A stretch of DNA of 64,000 nucleotides from Burkholderiaceae bacterium (GTDB lineage Bacteria; Pseudomonadota; Gammaproteobacteria; Burkholderiales; Burkholderiaceae), in the NCBI GenBank assembly GCA_947455485.1, contig CANGNV010000008.1, positions 1-64,000 on the forward strand, written 5' to 3'. Positions 37,211 through 47,017 of this stretch are shown here, piece after piece. Under the pieces are notes generated by a model. That model saw only the letters and a list, made by a program, of their open reading frames with translations. It did not search any database and was not told the origin of the DNA. The position numbers and the translations under genes were made by a program. The first letter of the stretch is position 1. The number at the start of each line of letters is the position of its first letter.

Positions 37211-37246
37211 CCCCCAGTAATTGGGGGCTATTTAATGGATTTCAAG
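37211..37246 (-). promoter_or_regulatory. Sigma-32-like heat-shock promoter of htpG
   Basis: On the minus strand CTTGAAA (37240-37246) and CCCCCAAT (37220-37227) are separated by 12 bases, close to the CTTGAAA/CCCCAT heat-shock consensus. The -10 is also one arm of a CCCCCA/TGGGGG inverted repeat (37211-37227), which could act as a hairpin in the RNA from the rhodanese gene upstream. Confidence 0.65.
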
Positions 37247-37264
37247 ATCTAGGAAATGGGAAAT

Positions 37265-37675
37265 TTAGCCAGAATGTGGTTTTGAATGCTTCTCTGCTAC
37301 GGGCAATTCAGCCTTTTTCCAAGCGCTAAAGCCGCCCTCTAGATGGCAAATCCCAGGAACCCCCATCCTTTGGAGGGTTTCTGTTGCTAGGGCGGAGCGC
37401 CATGCGGATGCGCAATAGAGCACTAAACGCTTACCCTCTCCGAAAACCGGCTTGTAATAAGGGCTATCTGGGTCAACCCAAAATTCCAGCATGCCACGAG
37501 GTGCATGAATTGCATTGGGGATCATGCCATCACGCTCCAACTCCCTCACATCCCGAATATCCACGAAAACCGTGCTTTCATCATCTAAGAGTTTTTGCGC
37601 TTGGTCTAATGGAATGGTCTCAATTTGAGCCATCGCATTTGCAATTAATTCTTGATAGCCTAATTTCAATTTCAT
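37265..37675 (-). CDS. Rhodanese-like sulfurtransferase
   Basis: About 136 residues forming one rhodanese domain: FVDIRDVRELERDGMI near the start and the active-site loop LYCASAWRSALAT, where the cysteine carries sulfur. The final part CHLEGGFSAWKKAELPV is the usual rhodanese closing motif. ATG at 37675 is chosen because AGGAG lies seven bases upstream; a TTG one codon earlier is less likely. The physiological sulfur acceptor is unknown. Confidence 0.88.
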   Translation of the reverse strand: MKLKLGYQELIANAMAQIETIPLDQAQKLLDDESTVFVDIRDVRELERDGMIPNAIHAPRGMLEFWVDPDSPYYKPVFGEGKRLVLYCASAWRSALATETLQRMGVPGICHLEGGFSAWKKAELPVAEKHSKPHSG

Positions 37676-37756
37676 CAAAATCTCCTAAATTGCTAACACT
37701 TCTACCGAATTAGCTTTATGCATATTCTGGCAGGCTTGCCCTGCTAATATGTATAT

Positions 37757-39019
37757 ATGAACTTTACCCCTACAGAGCTTGGTGCAAGCATTATTTTTGC
37801 CATAGCAGTGCTGCATACTTTTTGCACTGCGTATTTTGAAACGCTTGCCAAAAAATCTCCAAGGCATGCCGGTCTATGGCACCTCCTAGGTGAAGTAGAA
37901 ATCGTCTTTGGATTTTGGGCGGCAATACTGATTATTTTTATGTGGCTTGCAAATGATTTAGCCACAGCAAAAGAGTACGCCAACAAGCGAAACTTCACGG
38001 AGCCGCTATTTGTTTTTGCCATCATGGTTGTTGCGGGTAGCAAACCCATTTTGCATTTCGCCACCCAAATTCTTCACAAGTTGGGCCAGGGATTGCAATT
38101 GGTATTGCGCACCAAGCAAGCTCCAACACTGTATTTCCTAACCCTTAGCGTCACCCCCCTGCTAGGCTCACTGATTACTGAGCCTGCAGCAATGACACTG
38201 GCGGCATTCTTATTGCGAGACCTGGTCTATCGCCATAAATGCTCTACCCCACTTTTGTTTGGTACCTTAGGGGTGTTGTTCGTCAACATCTCCATTGGTG
38301 GCACGCTAACTAATTTTGCTGCGCCACCGGTACTGATGGTAGCCTCAACCTGGGGCTGGGATAGTGCATTTATGTTTGCCAACTTTGGACATGAGGCAAC
38401 GATTGCTATTTTTGTCAATGCAACAATCGCAACACTGCTCTTTCATAAGCAACTCATTGAACCTACAGGCAAGTCTGATCAGGCTCGCATTCCGCTGACA
38501 ATTACAGCCATTCATTTACTCTTTTTACTGGGCATTGTGGCCTTCGCGCATGACCCAGTGATCTTCATGTGGCTATTGCTATTTTTCATTGGCTACACGA
38601 CTGCTTATCCAAAACATCAAAGCCCACTCATTTTGCGCGAAGCTTTGCTAGTGGGATTCTTCTTGGGTGGATTGGTTGTCTTGGGCGCACTTCAAGGATG
38701 GTGGCTACAACCGATCCTCGAAACCATGAGCCCTACTGCGGTTTTCTATGGCAGCTTGGCATTAACTGCGATTACCGACAATGCGGCGCTGACGTATTTG
38801 GGATCACTGGTACAAGGTACTTCACCAGAATTCAAGCTAGCCTTGGTTGGCGGTGCAGTGGCAGGCGGCGGTTTAACCGTCATTGCCAACGCCCCTAACC
38901 CGGCTGGACTGGCTATTTTGCGCAGTTACTTCCCTAATGCAGCGGTTTCAGCAGGATTACTGTTTGTAGCCGCCATTCCACCAACAATTGTTGCGATTCT
39001 GGCTCTACGTCTGCTCTAA
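37757..39019 (+). CDS. Putative Na+/H+ antiporter (PF07399-like)
   Basis: The 420-residue protein has about eleven hydrophobic helices. Conserved-looking blocks are TPLLGSLITEPAAMTLAAF, GGTLTNFAAPPVLMVAS and TAITDNAALTYLGSL, all typical of the putative Na+/H+ antiporter family related to NhaD and the ion transporter superfamily. The cation is unproven. The bases before ATG (AATATGTATAT) give no ribosome site, so the mRNA may be leaderless or weakly translated. Confidence 0.83.
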   Translation: MNFTPTELGASIIFAIAVLHTFCTAYFETLAKKSPRHAGLWHLLGEVEIVFGFWAAILIIFMWLANDLATAKEYANKRNFTEPLFVFAIMVVAGSKPILHFATQILHKLGQGLQLVLRTKQAPTLYFLTLSVTPLLGSLITEPAAMTLAAFLLRDLVYRHKCSTPLLFGTLGVLFVNISIGGTLTNFAAPPVLMVASTWGWDSAFMFANFGHEATIAIFVNATIATLLFHKQLIEPTGKSDQARIPLTITAIHLLFLLGIVAFAHDPVIFMWLLLFFIGYTTAYPKHQSPLILREALLVGFFLGGLVVLGALQGWWLQPILETMSPTAVFYGSLALTAITDNAALTYLGSLVQGTSPEFKLALVGGAVAGGGLTVIANAPNPAGLAILRSYFPNAAVSAGLLFVAAIPPTIVAILALRLL

Positions 39020-39076
39020 ACGTCTTATCCCGTAAAATCTGAGCTTCGCCCCCAGCTATAAACCTGAGAACGGCAT

Positions 39077-40435
39077 ATGAAAAAGCTCTATATAAAAACC
39101 TTTGGCTGTCAAATGAACGAGTACGACTCGGGCAAGATGGCCGACCTCTTACATGCCGATGAAGGCATGGTTATGACTGACACCCCCGAAGATGCAGATG
39201 TGGTTCTTCTGAACACCTGCTCTATTCGTGAAAAAGCCGAAGACAAAGTATTTTCTGATTTGGGACGTCTGCGGGAGCTCAAGAAAACTAAACCCAATTT
39301 ATTGATTGGTGTGGGTGGGTGCGTTGCCAGCCAAGAGGGTCAACAAATTATTAGCAGAGCGCCGTATGTTGATGTTGTCTTCGGACCGCAAACCTTACAT
39401 CGCCTATCTGACCTCATTGCACAACGTCGCGAGACCGGTAGATCTCAGGTAGACATCTCTTTTCCTGAAATTGAAAAGTTTGACCACCTTCCTGCCTCAC
39501 GTCAAACTCGAGGCTCTGCTTACGTCTCCATCATGGAAGGCTGCTCAAAATATTGCAGCTACTGTGTGGTTCCGTACACTCGAGGCGAAGAAGTGTCGCG
39601 CCCTTTTGATGATGTTTTGACTGAAGTGGCTGGTCTTGCAGCTCAAGGCGTCAAAGAAATTGTCTTGCTTGGTCAGAATGTGAATGCTTATCTTGGAAAG
39701 ATGGGTGATAGCGAAGAGATTGCAGACTTTGCCCTGCTCATCGAATACATTGCTGAAATCCCCGGCGTAGAGAGAATTCGTTTTACTACTAGCCATCCAA
39801 AAGAATTTACCCAGCGCTTAATAGATGTCTATGCAAAAGTTCCTAAATTAGTAAGTCATTTGCACTTGCCAGTACAGCATGCATCCGACTCCGTTTTGTC
39901 TGCGATGAAGCGCGGCTATACCGCCCTAGAATACAAAAGCATTATTCGCAAGATGCGCGCTGTAAGGCCCGACCTGACTCTCTCTAGCGACTTCATTGTG
40001 GGCTTTCCGGGCGAGACCGATGAAGACTTTGCAAAACTACTCAAGATGGTTGAAGAGCTCAATTTTGATAACAGCTTTTGCTTTATCTTCAGTGCACGCC
40101 CTGGCACTCCCGCAGCCAATCTGAGTGATGACACTCCTTATGAGGTCAAACTCAAACGTCTCCAAACGCTGCTTGCTCTAGTGGAATCACAAGCAAATCA
40201 GATTAGCAAAAATATGTTGGGCAATATTGAACGGGTGCTTGTTGAAGGACTCGCAAAGGATGGCGTGAACTTGCAAGGTCGCGCTGCCAATAATCGCGTG
40301 ATTCACTTTACCGCTCCAAATCAAGATATTGAATCACTCATCGGCCAAATGGTAGATATCCGTATTACTGAAGTACTGAACTACACCCTTCGAGGCGATC
40401 TGATTAGTGAATCCATCCTCACTCATACCCATTAA
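39077..40435 (+). CDS. miaB: tRNA-2-methylthio-N6-dimethylallyladenosine synthase
   Basis: MiaB is a radical SAM methylthiotransferase that modifies A37 of tRNAs. The 452 residues have the N-terminal UPF0004 domain ([13 protein letters not shown], with further cysteines in LLNTCSIRE and VGGCVASQ for the second cluster), the SAM cluster motif CSKYCSYC, and a C-terminal TRAM domain. A possible -10 (TAAAAT, 39033-39038) lies upstream. ybeY starts one base after its stop codon. Confidence 0.97.
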   Translation: MKKLYIKTFGCQMNEYDSGKMADLLHADEGMVMTDTPEDADVVLLNTCSIREKAEDKVFSDLGRLRELKKTKPNLLIGVGGCVASQEGQQIISRAPYVDVVFGPQTLHRLSDLIAQRRETGRSQVDISFPEIEKFDHLPASRQTRGSAYVSIMEGCSKYCSYCVVPYTRGEEVSRPFDDVLTEVAGLAAQGVKEIVLLGQNVNAYLGKMGDSEEIADFALLIEYIAEIPGVERIRFTTSHPKEFTQRLIDVYAKVPKLVSHLHLPVQHASDSVLSAMKRGYTALEYKSIIRKMRAVRPDLTLSSDFIVGFPGETDEDFAKLLKMVEELNFDNSFCFIFSARPGTPAANLSDDTPYEVKLKRLQTLLALVESQANQISKNMLGNIERVLVEGLAKDGVNLQGRAANNRVIHFTAPNQDIESLIGQMVDIRITEVLNYTLRGDLISESILTHTH

Positions 40436-40436
40436 G

Positions 40437-40913
40437 ATGACAACCAAGCAAGCATCCCCCTCTAAATTAGAGATCGATATTCAATTTGCTAGCGCCGCTA
40501 TTGAAGATAAAGTTCTCGCGATAGCATCTTTAGCAGTAATTAAAAAATGGGTGAAATCAGCGGTTCAATTGAATGGGCTCATCACTCTGCGCTTTGTTAA
40601 TGCAGCCGAAGGTAAAAAACTGAACCTTGCTTTTCGCAATAAAGACTATGCGACTAATGTGCTCACCTTTCCATACGAGCTCAGCAAAAAGACCATAGCT
40701 GCGGATATTATTTTTTGCCTTCCCGTAGTTCAAAAAGAAGCATCTGACCAAAGCAAAGCTGTTAAGGCCCATTTGGCTCACCTGATTATTCATGGCTGCC
40801 TGCATGCCCAAGGGCTTGACCATGAGAACGATAAAGATGCAAAAAAGATGGAGGGTAAAGAAATCACTCTTCTTAAATCTTTAGGATTTACCAATCCCTA
40901 CGCACCTATTTAA
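40437..40913 (+). CDS. ybeY: Endoribonuclease YbeY
   Basis: YbeY is a zinc RNase needed for 16S rRNA 3' processing and ribosome quality control. The protein (about 158 residues) shows RNKDYATNVLTFPYE and the zinc motif HGCLHAQGLDH, with three histidines. ATG at 40437 is preferred to the GTG at 40407, which lies inside miaB. Its usual partner ybeZ (phoH-like) is missing between miaB and this gene. corC follows after 56 bases. Confidence 0.95.
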   Translation: MTTKQASPSKLEIDIQFASAAIEDKVLAIASLAVIKKWVKSAVQLNGLITLRFVNAAEGKKLNLAFRNKDYATNVLTFPYELSKKTIAADIIFCLPVVQKEASDQSKAVKAHLAHLIIHGCLHAQGLDHENDKDAKKMEGKEITLLKSLGFTNPYAPI

Positions 40914-40969
40914 AGCATCTTTAAGACTTCTTTCACTGAATTTACTGATTTCTGCGATATTCTTGCTAT

Positions 40970-41809
40970 ATGCCTGACCCCAATAAATCCCTTTTAGAGC
41001 GCTTGGCCGAATTTTTAACGCCGCAGCCAACTAGCCCAGCAGAGCGTCGCCAAGAACTGATTGATACCCTCAGAGAAGCCCAGACAGAAGGCTTAATTGA
41101 TGCAGATGCCCTCTCCATGATTGAGGGCGTGTTCCAAGTGGGTCAATTGTGTGCTCGTGATATTTTGATTCCTAGAGCCCAGATTGACTGGATTGATATC
41201 AATCAACCCCTGTCAGAAATTATCAAAAGTGTGATTACTGCTGCTCACTCACGCTTTCCTGTATTTGAGGGTGGCCGTGACAACGTCATTGGCACCTTAC
41301 TAGCTAAAGATTTATTGCGCCATTCGACTGAAAAAGATTTTCAGGTACGTGATTGGCTCCGCCCCGCAGTATTTATTCCAGAATCTAAACGTTTAAGCGT
41401 TTTGCTGCGTGATTTCAAAGATAACCGCAATCACTTAGCGATTGTTGTAGATGAATACAGCGGCGTTGCAGGTGTAATTACGATTGAAGACGTGCTGGAA
41501 CAAATTGTTGGTGATATTGAAGACGAGCATGATATTGATGAAGAGGCAGATAACCTCATCTCTTTAGACAATGGTGATATTCGGGTTAAAGGCATTACTG
41601 AGCTCGAGCAATTTAATGAGGCGCTAGGCACCCAATTTCAGGATGACGATATTGAAACGGTTGCGGGCTTAGTCATTCAGCATCTTGGACGAGTGCCTAA
41701 GATGGGTGAGCTGATCGAGATCGACGGCATTGAATTTGAGATTCAGCGCGCCGATCCAAGACAGATTCATATCCTGCTGGCACGACAACTCCCGAAAAAA
41801 TCTTCCTGA
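40970..41809 (+). CDS. corC: CorC/HlyC-family protein with CBS domains
   Basis: The 279-residue protein (YbeX/CorC) has an N-terminal segment, two CBS domains (ARDILIPRAQIDWI, FPVFEGGRDNVIGTLLAKDLL, then LAIVVDEYSGVAGVITIEDVLEQIVGDIEDEHD) and a C-terminal CorC/HlyC transporter-associated domain. It has no membrane helices. It is linked to magnesium or cobalt resistance and to ribosome metabolism alongside YbeY. It lies between ybeY and lnt, the conserved order. Confidence 0.94.
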   Translation: MPDPNKSLLERLAEFLTPQPTSPAERRQELIDTLREAQTEGLIDADALSMIEGVFQVGQLCARDILIPRAQIDWIDINQPLSEIIKSVITAAHSRFPVFEGGRDNVIGTLLAKDLLRHSTEKDFQVRDWLRPAVFIPESKRLSVLLRDFKDNRNHLAIVVDEYSGVAGVITIEDVLEQIVGDIEDEHDIDEEADNLISLDNGDIRVKGITELEQFNEALGTQFQDDDIETVAGLVIQHLGRVPKMGELIEIDGIEFEIQRADPRQIHILLARQLPKKSS

Positions 41810-41817
41810 GAATTAAC

Positions 41818-43341
41818 TTGATTGATCAGCAATCGGCAAGACCAAGTAATGGCGTCAATTTATTGGCGCTATTTTTTCTAGGCGCATTGCTAGCTGCTGT
41901 TGCAGAACTACCCTATGGTGGCTGGATACAAATCCCGGTCTTGAGTTTGATTTGGTGGCGAATGAGTCAGCAATCCATTCTCTCGATTAAAAATCAATTT
42001 ATTTCTGGAATGGTATTTGGCCTAGGTTACTTTGTTGTAGGGCTATGGTGGATCTACATTAGCCTGCATGACATAGGTGGAATGCATGCTGTAGTTTCTT
42101 GCTTGGCGGTATTTTTACTGGCTGCTGGCATGGCTTTATTTTTCTCTAGCGCCTCGCTTTCCCTTTGCCTACCTAGACGAAGATATCTAACAGGTCTAGC
42201 ACTAGCTGCCTCCTGGGTGCTTATTGAATACCTACGTAGTGTGGTGCTAACGGGCTTTCCCTGGATGGGATTTGCTGAAGCGCAATTTAATGGGCCCTTT
42301 GCACCAGCAGCACCATTCTTTGGCGGCCTAGCCTGTACATTTTTAGTGGTGTGGATTTCTTGGGAGATTACGCAACTAAAGAAAAATATTTTCTTTAGTG
42401 CTGCCTGCATTATTTCCGCTGTCGCCCTTACGCAGCTTGCGAGCTTTTGGACTTTTACAAAACCTATTGGCGAGCCGCTAAGCGTTCGTTTAGTTCAGGG
42501 AAATTTTGAGCAAAGCCTCAAATTCAACCCCAAGGCAATCGAAGAGCAATTTAGTTTTTATACCAATGCTATTGAGAGTCAATCATCCGATCTCATCATT
42601 ACTCCAGAGACTGCTTATCCCTGGCCCCAGAACAATCTTCCTGCCGGCTTACTGGGATCGCTCCAACAGTTTTCCACGAATACCTCGAGCAACATCTTGC
42701 TAGGTGTCATTGGTGAATCGCGTGACTCCACTGAAGTGCAATACACCAACCGTGCACTTGGACTTTCGCCCAATTCACCGAGCTATCAATATGACAAGTC
42801 TCACTTAGTGCCCTTTGGAGAATTTATTCCACCTGGATTTCATTGGTTTGTGAGCGCCTTCCAGGTACCTATGAGCGACTTCGCCCGCGGCAAATTAGAT
42901 CAAGCCCCTTTCAGTATTGTTCGCCCTGGTAAAGATGCGATTCAGGCCGCAATCACTATTTGCTATGAAGACGTCTTTGGCGGGGAGCTAGCCTCCCGAA
43001 TTCATCACAGTAGTAAACCCGTCAACCTGTTGATCAATATGACTAATCTGGCCTGGTTTGGGGATTCCCAAGCACCAGCGCAACAATTACGTCTATCGCA
43101 GCTGCGCTCCCTGGAGACTGGACTGCCAGCTCTACGCGCCACTAATACGGGTATTACGGCAGCGCTTGGGCCAGACGGCAAGGTGTTGTCGCAGTTAGAT
43201 GAATTTACCCAGGGTGTACTCAGTCTCAAGATTCAAGCCTACTCAGGCACAACCCCTTATGTGATTTGGGGAAATGCGCCCATTTTGAGCCTTTCTTGCC
43301 TCTTGCTTATCTTGGGTCTTATTCGCCAAAAACGAATCTAA
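41818..43341 (+). CDS. lnt: Apolipoprotein N-acyltransferase
   Basis: Lnt adds the third acyl chain to the N-terminal cysteine of lipoproteins in the inner membrane. The 507 residues have six to eight helices and a nitrilase-like periplasmic domain. The catalytic triad is visible as E in ITPETAYPW, K in YDKSHLVPFGE and C in ITICYEDVF. The start appears to be TTG at 41818, eight bases after corC; no ATG occurs nearby in frame before the first helix. It would serve the glycine-zipper lipoprotein, among others. Confidence 0.95.
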   Translation: MIDQQSARPSNGVNLLALFFLGALLAAVAELPYGGWIQIPVLSLIWWRMSQQSILSIKNQFISGMVFGLGYFVVGLWWIYISLHDIGGMHAVVSCLAVFLLAAGMALFFSSASLSLCLPRRRYLTGLALAASWVLIEYLRSVVLTGFPWMGFAEAQFNGPFAPAAPFFGGLACTFLVVWISWEITQLKKNIFFSAACIISAVALTQLASFWTFTKPIGEPLSVRLVQGNFEQSLKFNPKAIEEQFSFYTNAIESQSSDLIITPETAYPWPQNNLPAGLLGSLQQFSTNTSSNILLGVIGESRDSTEVQYTNRALGLSPNSPSYQYDKSHLVPFGEFIPPGFHWFVSAFQVPMSDFARGKLDQAPFSIVRPGKDAIQAAITICYEDVFGGELASRIHHSSKPVNLLINMTNLAWFGDSQAPAQQLRLSQLRSLETGLPALRATNTGITAALGPDGKVLSQLDEFTQGVLSLKIQAYSGTTPYVIWGNAPILSLSCLLLILGLIRQKRI

Positions 43342-43401
43342 TCGCTATTTCATGGTTCGCTAGCTTAGCCATGTAAAATCAAAGGCTTAGCCAGGTAAAT
43401 C

Positions 43402-44286
43402 ATGCTTACTTTTCAGCAAATCATTCTCAAACTCCAAGATTACTGGGACCAACAAGGTTGCGCCCTATTGCAACCTATTGACCTTGAGGTCGGTGCCGGT
43501 ACATCTCATACAGCCACTTTCTTGAGGGCCATTGGCCCGGAACCATGGAAAGCCGCTTACGTCCAACCTTCGCGTAGACCAAAAGATGGTCGCTACGGAG
43601 AAAATCCGAACCGCTTACAGCATTACTACCAATACCAGGTGGTACTGAAGCCTGCGCCAGAAAACATTCTTGAACTCTATCTAGGCTCGCTTGCTGCTTT
43701 AGGTCTCGATCTTCAAAAGAACGATGTGCGTTTTGTAGAGGACGACTGGGAAAACCCAACCTTGGGTGCCTGGGGTTTAGGTTGGGAAGTCTGGCTTAAC
43801 GGCATGGAGGTGACACAGTTCACCTATTTCCAGCAAGTTGGCGGCATTGACTGCAAACCTGTTTTGGGAGAGATCACTTACGGTATTGAGCGCTTGGCGA
43901 TGTATATCCAAAATTGCTCTAACGTATACGACCTCGTTTGGGCAGATGGCATCTCGTATGGTGACGTGTATCACCAGAATGAAGTCGAGCAGTCTTGCTA
44001 CAACTTTGAGCACTCCAATACCGACTTATTGTTTGCAAACTTCACCAATTATGAAAGTGAAGCCAAGCGCTTGATGGAAGTGCCATTAGCTTTACCTGCT
44101 TATGAAATGGTACTCAAGGCTGGGCATACCTTTAACTTACTAGATGCCCGTGGCGCCATCTCAGTTACTGAGCGTGCGGCCTATATTGGACGCATCCGCA
44201 ATCTATCTCGCGCAGTAGCACAGGCTTACTTTGAGTCTCGTGAGAAGTTGGGATTCCCGATGTGCCAACGTCAATCTAAAGTCTAA
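43402..44286 (+). CDS. glyQ: Glycine-tRNA ligase, alpha subunit
   Basis: GlyQ is the catalytic class II subunit of the alpha2beta2 glycyl-tRNA synthetase. The 294 residues include [50 protein letters not shown] and the late class II motif. A TAAAAT hexamer at 43374-43379 could be a -10. glyS follows after 16 bases. Confidence 0.97.
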   Translation: MLTFQQIILKLQDYWDQQGCALLQPIDLEVGAGTSHTATFLRAIGPEPWKAAYVQPSRRPKDGRYGENPNRLQHYYQYQVVLKPAPENILELYLGSLAALGLDLQKNDVRFVEDDWENPTLGAWGLGWEVWLNGMEVTQFTYFQQVGGIDCKPVLGEITYGIERLAMYIQNCSNVYDLVWADGISYGDVYHQNEVEQSCYNFEHSNTDLLFANFTNYESEAKRLMEVPLALPAYEMVLKAGHTFNLLDARGAISVTERAAYIGRIRNLSRAVAQAYFESREKLGFPMCQRQSKV

Positions 44287-44302
44287 GTAGCTCGATCCAA
44301 TT

Positions 44303-46441
44303 ATGAGTACACCGAATTCCCTTTCTCAGTCAGACAATCTTCTGATTGAAGTATTTACTGAAGAGCTTCCACCGAAATCTTTGCGTCGCTTAGGTGACGC
44401 TTTTAGTGAAGGTATTTTTTCCACACTCAAGGCCGCTGGCCTCTTGAGCGAAAACTCTGTTGCTGCAAGCTTTGCTACACCGCGTCGCCTTGCTGTTCAG
44501 GTAACCAATGTCTTGAGCCAAGCACCAGACTATCCAGTACGTGAAAAATTACTACCGACCAGCATTGCTTTTGATGCTGATGGCAAGCCGACTGCGCCAC
44601 TACAAAAGAAATTGGCTTCCTTGGGTTACGCTGATATCGACTTCTCCACCTTAGAAAAAGCTGGCGAAGGAAAAAATGAAGCGCTGTATCTTAATGTCAT
44701 CGCCAAAGGCGCAGCATTAGAGCAAACTGCACAGCAAGCCCTCGAGCAGACGCTGAACAAATTACCTATTGCCAAAATGATGCACTACCAAGTGCTACAG
44801 AAAAATGGTGAATTGGCGGATGTTGAGTTTGCACGTCCCGCACACCGCATCATCGCTCTGCATGGCAAGAAAACATTACATATCAGCGCACTGGGCATTG
44901 ACGCAGAAAATCAAACAGAAGGTCATCGCTTTCTGGCTCCTGGCGTTATTACGATTGCCTCTGCAGATCAATATGAATCTGACCTCACCACTAAAGCAAA
45001 AGTATTGCCAAGCTTTAACAAGCGTCGTGAATTTATTGAAGCTGCATTATTAAAAGCTGCTGGCACTGATTTGGTATTGATGCCAGATAGCTTACTAGAT
45101 GAAGTGACCGCTTTAGTTGAGTGGCCAGCAATCTATGAATGTCATTTTGATCAAGAGTTCTTGGAAGTTCCACAAGAATGCTTGATTCTGACAATGCAGA
45201 CCAATCAAAAATACTTTGCTTTGACTGACAAGCAAGGTAAGTTACGCAATCGTTTCCTCATTGTTTCCAACATCGAGACTGATAAACCAGAAGCGATTAT
45301 TTCCGGTAACGAGCGCGTAGTACGCCCACGTCTATCCGATGCACGCTTCTTTTTTCAACAAGATCAAAAACGTCCGCTGGCATCCCGCGTAGCTGATCTT
45401 GGAAAAGTGGTCTATCACAATCAGCTTGGTAATCAACTAGACCGCACTAAGCGTGTTCAAGGGATTGCAGTGGGTATTGCCAAAGCCTTATCGGCTGATG
45501 AGGCGCTAGCCAGTCGTGCCGCTGAGATTGCTAAAACCGATTTGCTAACTGATATGGTTGGCGAGTTCCCAGAGCTCCAAGGCATCATGGGTCGCTACTA
45601 TGCAACCCACGATGGTGAAAATACGGAAGTAGCATCTGCTTGCAGCGAACATTACATGCCGCGCTTTGCTGGTGATGCTTTGCCACAGAGTCAAACTGGC
45701 ACCATCTTAGCCATTGCGGACAAACTAGAAACTCTCGTTGGTATTTGGGGTGTTGGTCTTGCGCCAACAGGTGATAAAGACCCCTATGCCCTTCGTCGTC
45801 ATGCTCTCGGAATCTGCCGTCTCCTGCTTGAAAAGAACCTTAGCCTAAATCTGCCTGACTTAATTGAACTGGCACGCAAACAATTTCCGCAAAAAGACGT
45901 TCAGGAAAAAGCCAAGGCTGAAGATATTTACGCCTTCATCATTGATCGTCTTCGCGCTTACTTACGCGACCAAGCAGTTGCGGGTAAGCCGTTCACTACC
46001 GAAGAGATTGATGCAGTATTAAGTCAGTCACCAGCCCAGCTCAATGATTTAATTGATCGCCTCACTGCGTTGCGTGAATTTAATGCCCTAGCCGAAGCGG
46101 CCCAGCTGGCTGCCGCTAACAAACGTATCAGCAATATCTTGAAAAAGAATGCTACTGCTATTCCGGCCAGTTGCTCAAGCACACTCTTGCAGCTTCCTGC
46201 TGAAATCGCACTATATCAAGCGCTTGAGAAATTGACTCCAACACTGACAGCGGCTTACGAAAAACGTCAGTTCGTGGATCTATTAAAAGCACTCGTTGCT
46301 CTCAGCGCTCCAATTGATCAGTTCTTTGCCGATGTGATGGTGATGGATCCAAATCCAGAGTTGCGCGATAACCGCCTAGCCCTCCTGCAACAACTTCACC
46401 AGAAAATGAATCTCATTGCCGACCTCGGCAAGTTAGCATGA
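44303..46441 (+). CDS. glyS: Glycine-tRNA ligase, beta subunit
   Basis: GlyS binds and positions tRNA-Gly. The 712 residues show LLIEVFTEELPPKSLRRL near the start, FATPRRLAV, and FFFQQDQKRPLASR, plus the HD-like region and a C-terminal DALR-like domain. The length suits the family. The stop overlaps the gmhB start as ATGA, so the genes are coupled. Confidence 0.97.
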   Translation: MSTPNSLSQSDNLLIEVFTEELPPKSLRRLGDAFSEGIFSTLKAAGLLSENSVAASFATPRRLAVQVTNVLSQAPDYPVREKLLPTSIAFDADGKPTAPLQKKLASLGYADIDFSTLEKAGEGKNEALYLNVIAKGAALEQTAQQALEQTLNKLPIAKMMHYQVLQKNGELADVEFARPAHRIIALHGKKTLHISALGIDAENQTEGHRFLAPGVITIASADQYESDLTTKAKVLPSFNKRREFIEAALLKAAGTDLVLMPDSLLDEVTALVEWPAIYECHFDQEFLEVPQECLILTMQTNQKYFALTDKQGKLRNRFLIVSNIETDKPEAIISGNERVVRPRLSDARFFFQQDQKRPLASRVADLGKVVYHNQLGNQLDRTKRVQGIAVGIAKALSADEALASRAAEIAKTDLLTDMVGEFPELQGIMGRYYATHDGENTEVASACSEHYMPRFAGDALPQSQTGTILAIADKLETLVGIWGVGLAPTGDKDPYALRRHALGICRLLLEKNLSLNLPDLIELARKQFPQKDVQEKAKAEDIYAFIIDRLRAYLRDQAVAGKPFTTEEIDAVLSQSPAQLNDLIDRLTALREFNALAEAAQLAAANKRISNILKKNATAIPASCSSTLLQLPAEIALYQALEKLTPTLTAAYEKRQFVDLLKALVALSAPIDQFFADVMVMDPNPELRDNRLALLQQLHQKMNLIADLGKLA

Positions 46442-47010
46442 GCATCAGCTCTTCTAAACTGATCATTCTTGATCGCGATGGCGTGATCAATGAAGATCGA
46501 GATGATTATGTGAAGTCGAGTGATGAGTGGATTCCACTACCCGGCAGCCTTGAAGCAATTGCACTACTCAATCAAGCGGGTTATCAAATCGCCGTAGCAA
46601 CCAACCAGTCCGGTTTGGCGCGCGGTTATTTCAATATCAATGACCTCCATGCCATGCATGGCAAGATGGATAAGCTGCTCAAGCCTCTGGGTGGTCATAT
46701 TGACAGTATTTTCTTCTGCCCACATACCGATGCCAATGCATGCGATTGCCGTAAGCCACTACCAGGGATGATGGAAGAGATTGCGCTACGCTATAAAAAG
46801 AATCAGAGCGCTACGCCTTTATTAGGAGTGCCGATTGTGGGCGACTCCTTGCGTGATCTGCAAGCAGGTATTGCTCTTGGCGCTAGCCCGCATTTAGTAT
46901 TGACCGGCAAGGGTAGCAAAACCTTAGATAAAGGCGGACTACCGGAAGGCACTCAAATTCATGCTGATTTGATGGCATTTGCGAATGCACTCTTACAAGA
47001 TAAGGTTTAA
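46438..47010 (+). CDS. gmhB: D-glycero-beta-D-manno-heptose 1,7-bisphosphate 7-phosphatase
   Basis: GmhB removes the 7-phosphate during ADP-heptose synthesis for LPS core. The 190-residue HAD phosphatase carries LDRDGVIN (nucleophile and acid aspartates), ATNQSGLARG, the zinc-binding loop CPHTDANACDCRKP, and VGDSLRDLQAG. It supplies the donor used by WaaF (14622-15659). It begins inside the glyS stop codon. Confidence 0.95.
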   Translation: MSISSSKLIILDRDGVINEDRDDYVKSSDEWIPLPGSLEAIALLNQAGYQIAVATNQSGLARGYFNINDLHAMHGKMDKLLKPLGGHIDSIFFCPHTDANACDCRKPLPGMMEEIALRYKKNQSATPLLGVPIVGDSLRDLQAGIALGASPHLVLTGKGSKTLDKGGLPEGTQIHADLMAFANALLQDKV

Positions 47011-47017
47011 TGCAAAT

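Noticed and set aside
37736-37756. Promoter TTGCCC/TATATA right at the antiporter start
   Set aside because: The hexamers are too close together for a normal sigma-70 promoter, and an A/T-rich run like this is common by chance.
40407-40436. GTG start for ybeY within miaB
   Set aside because: The extra ten residues are just the end of miaB read in another frame; the ATG one base after the stop is the natural start.
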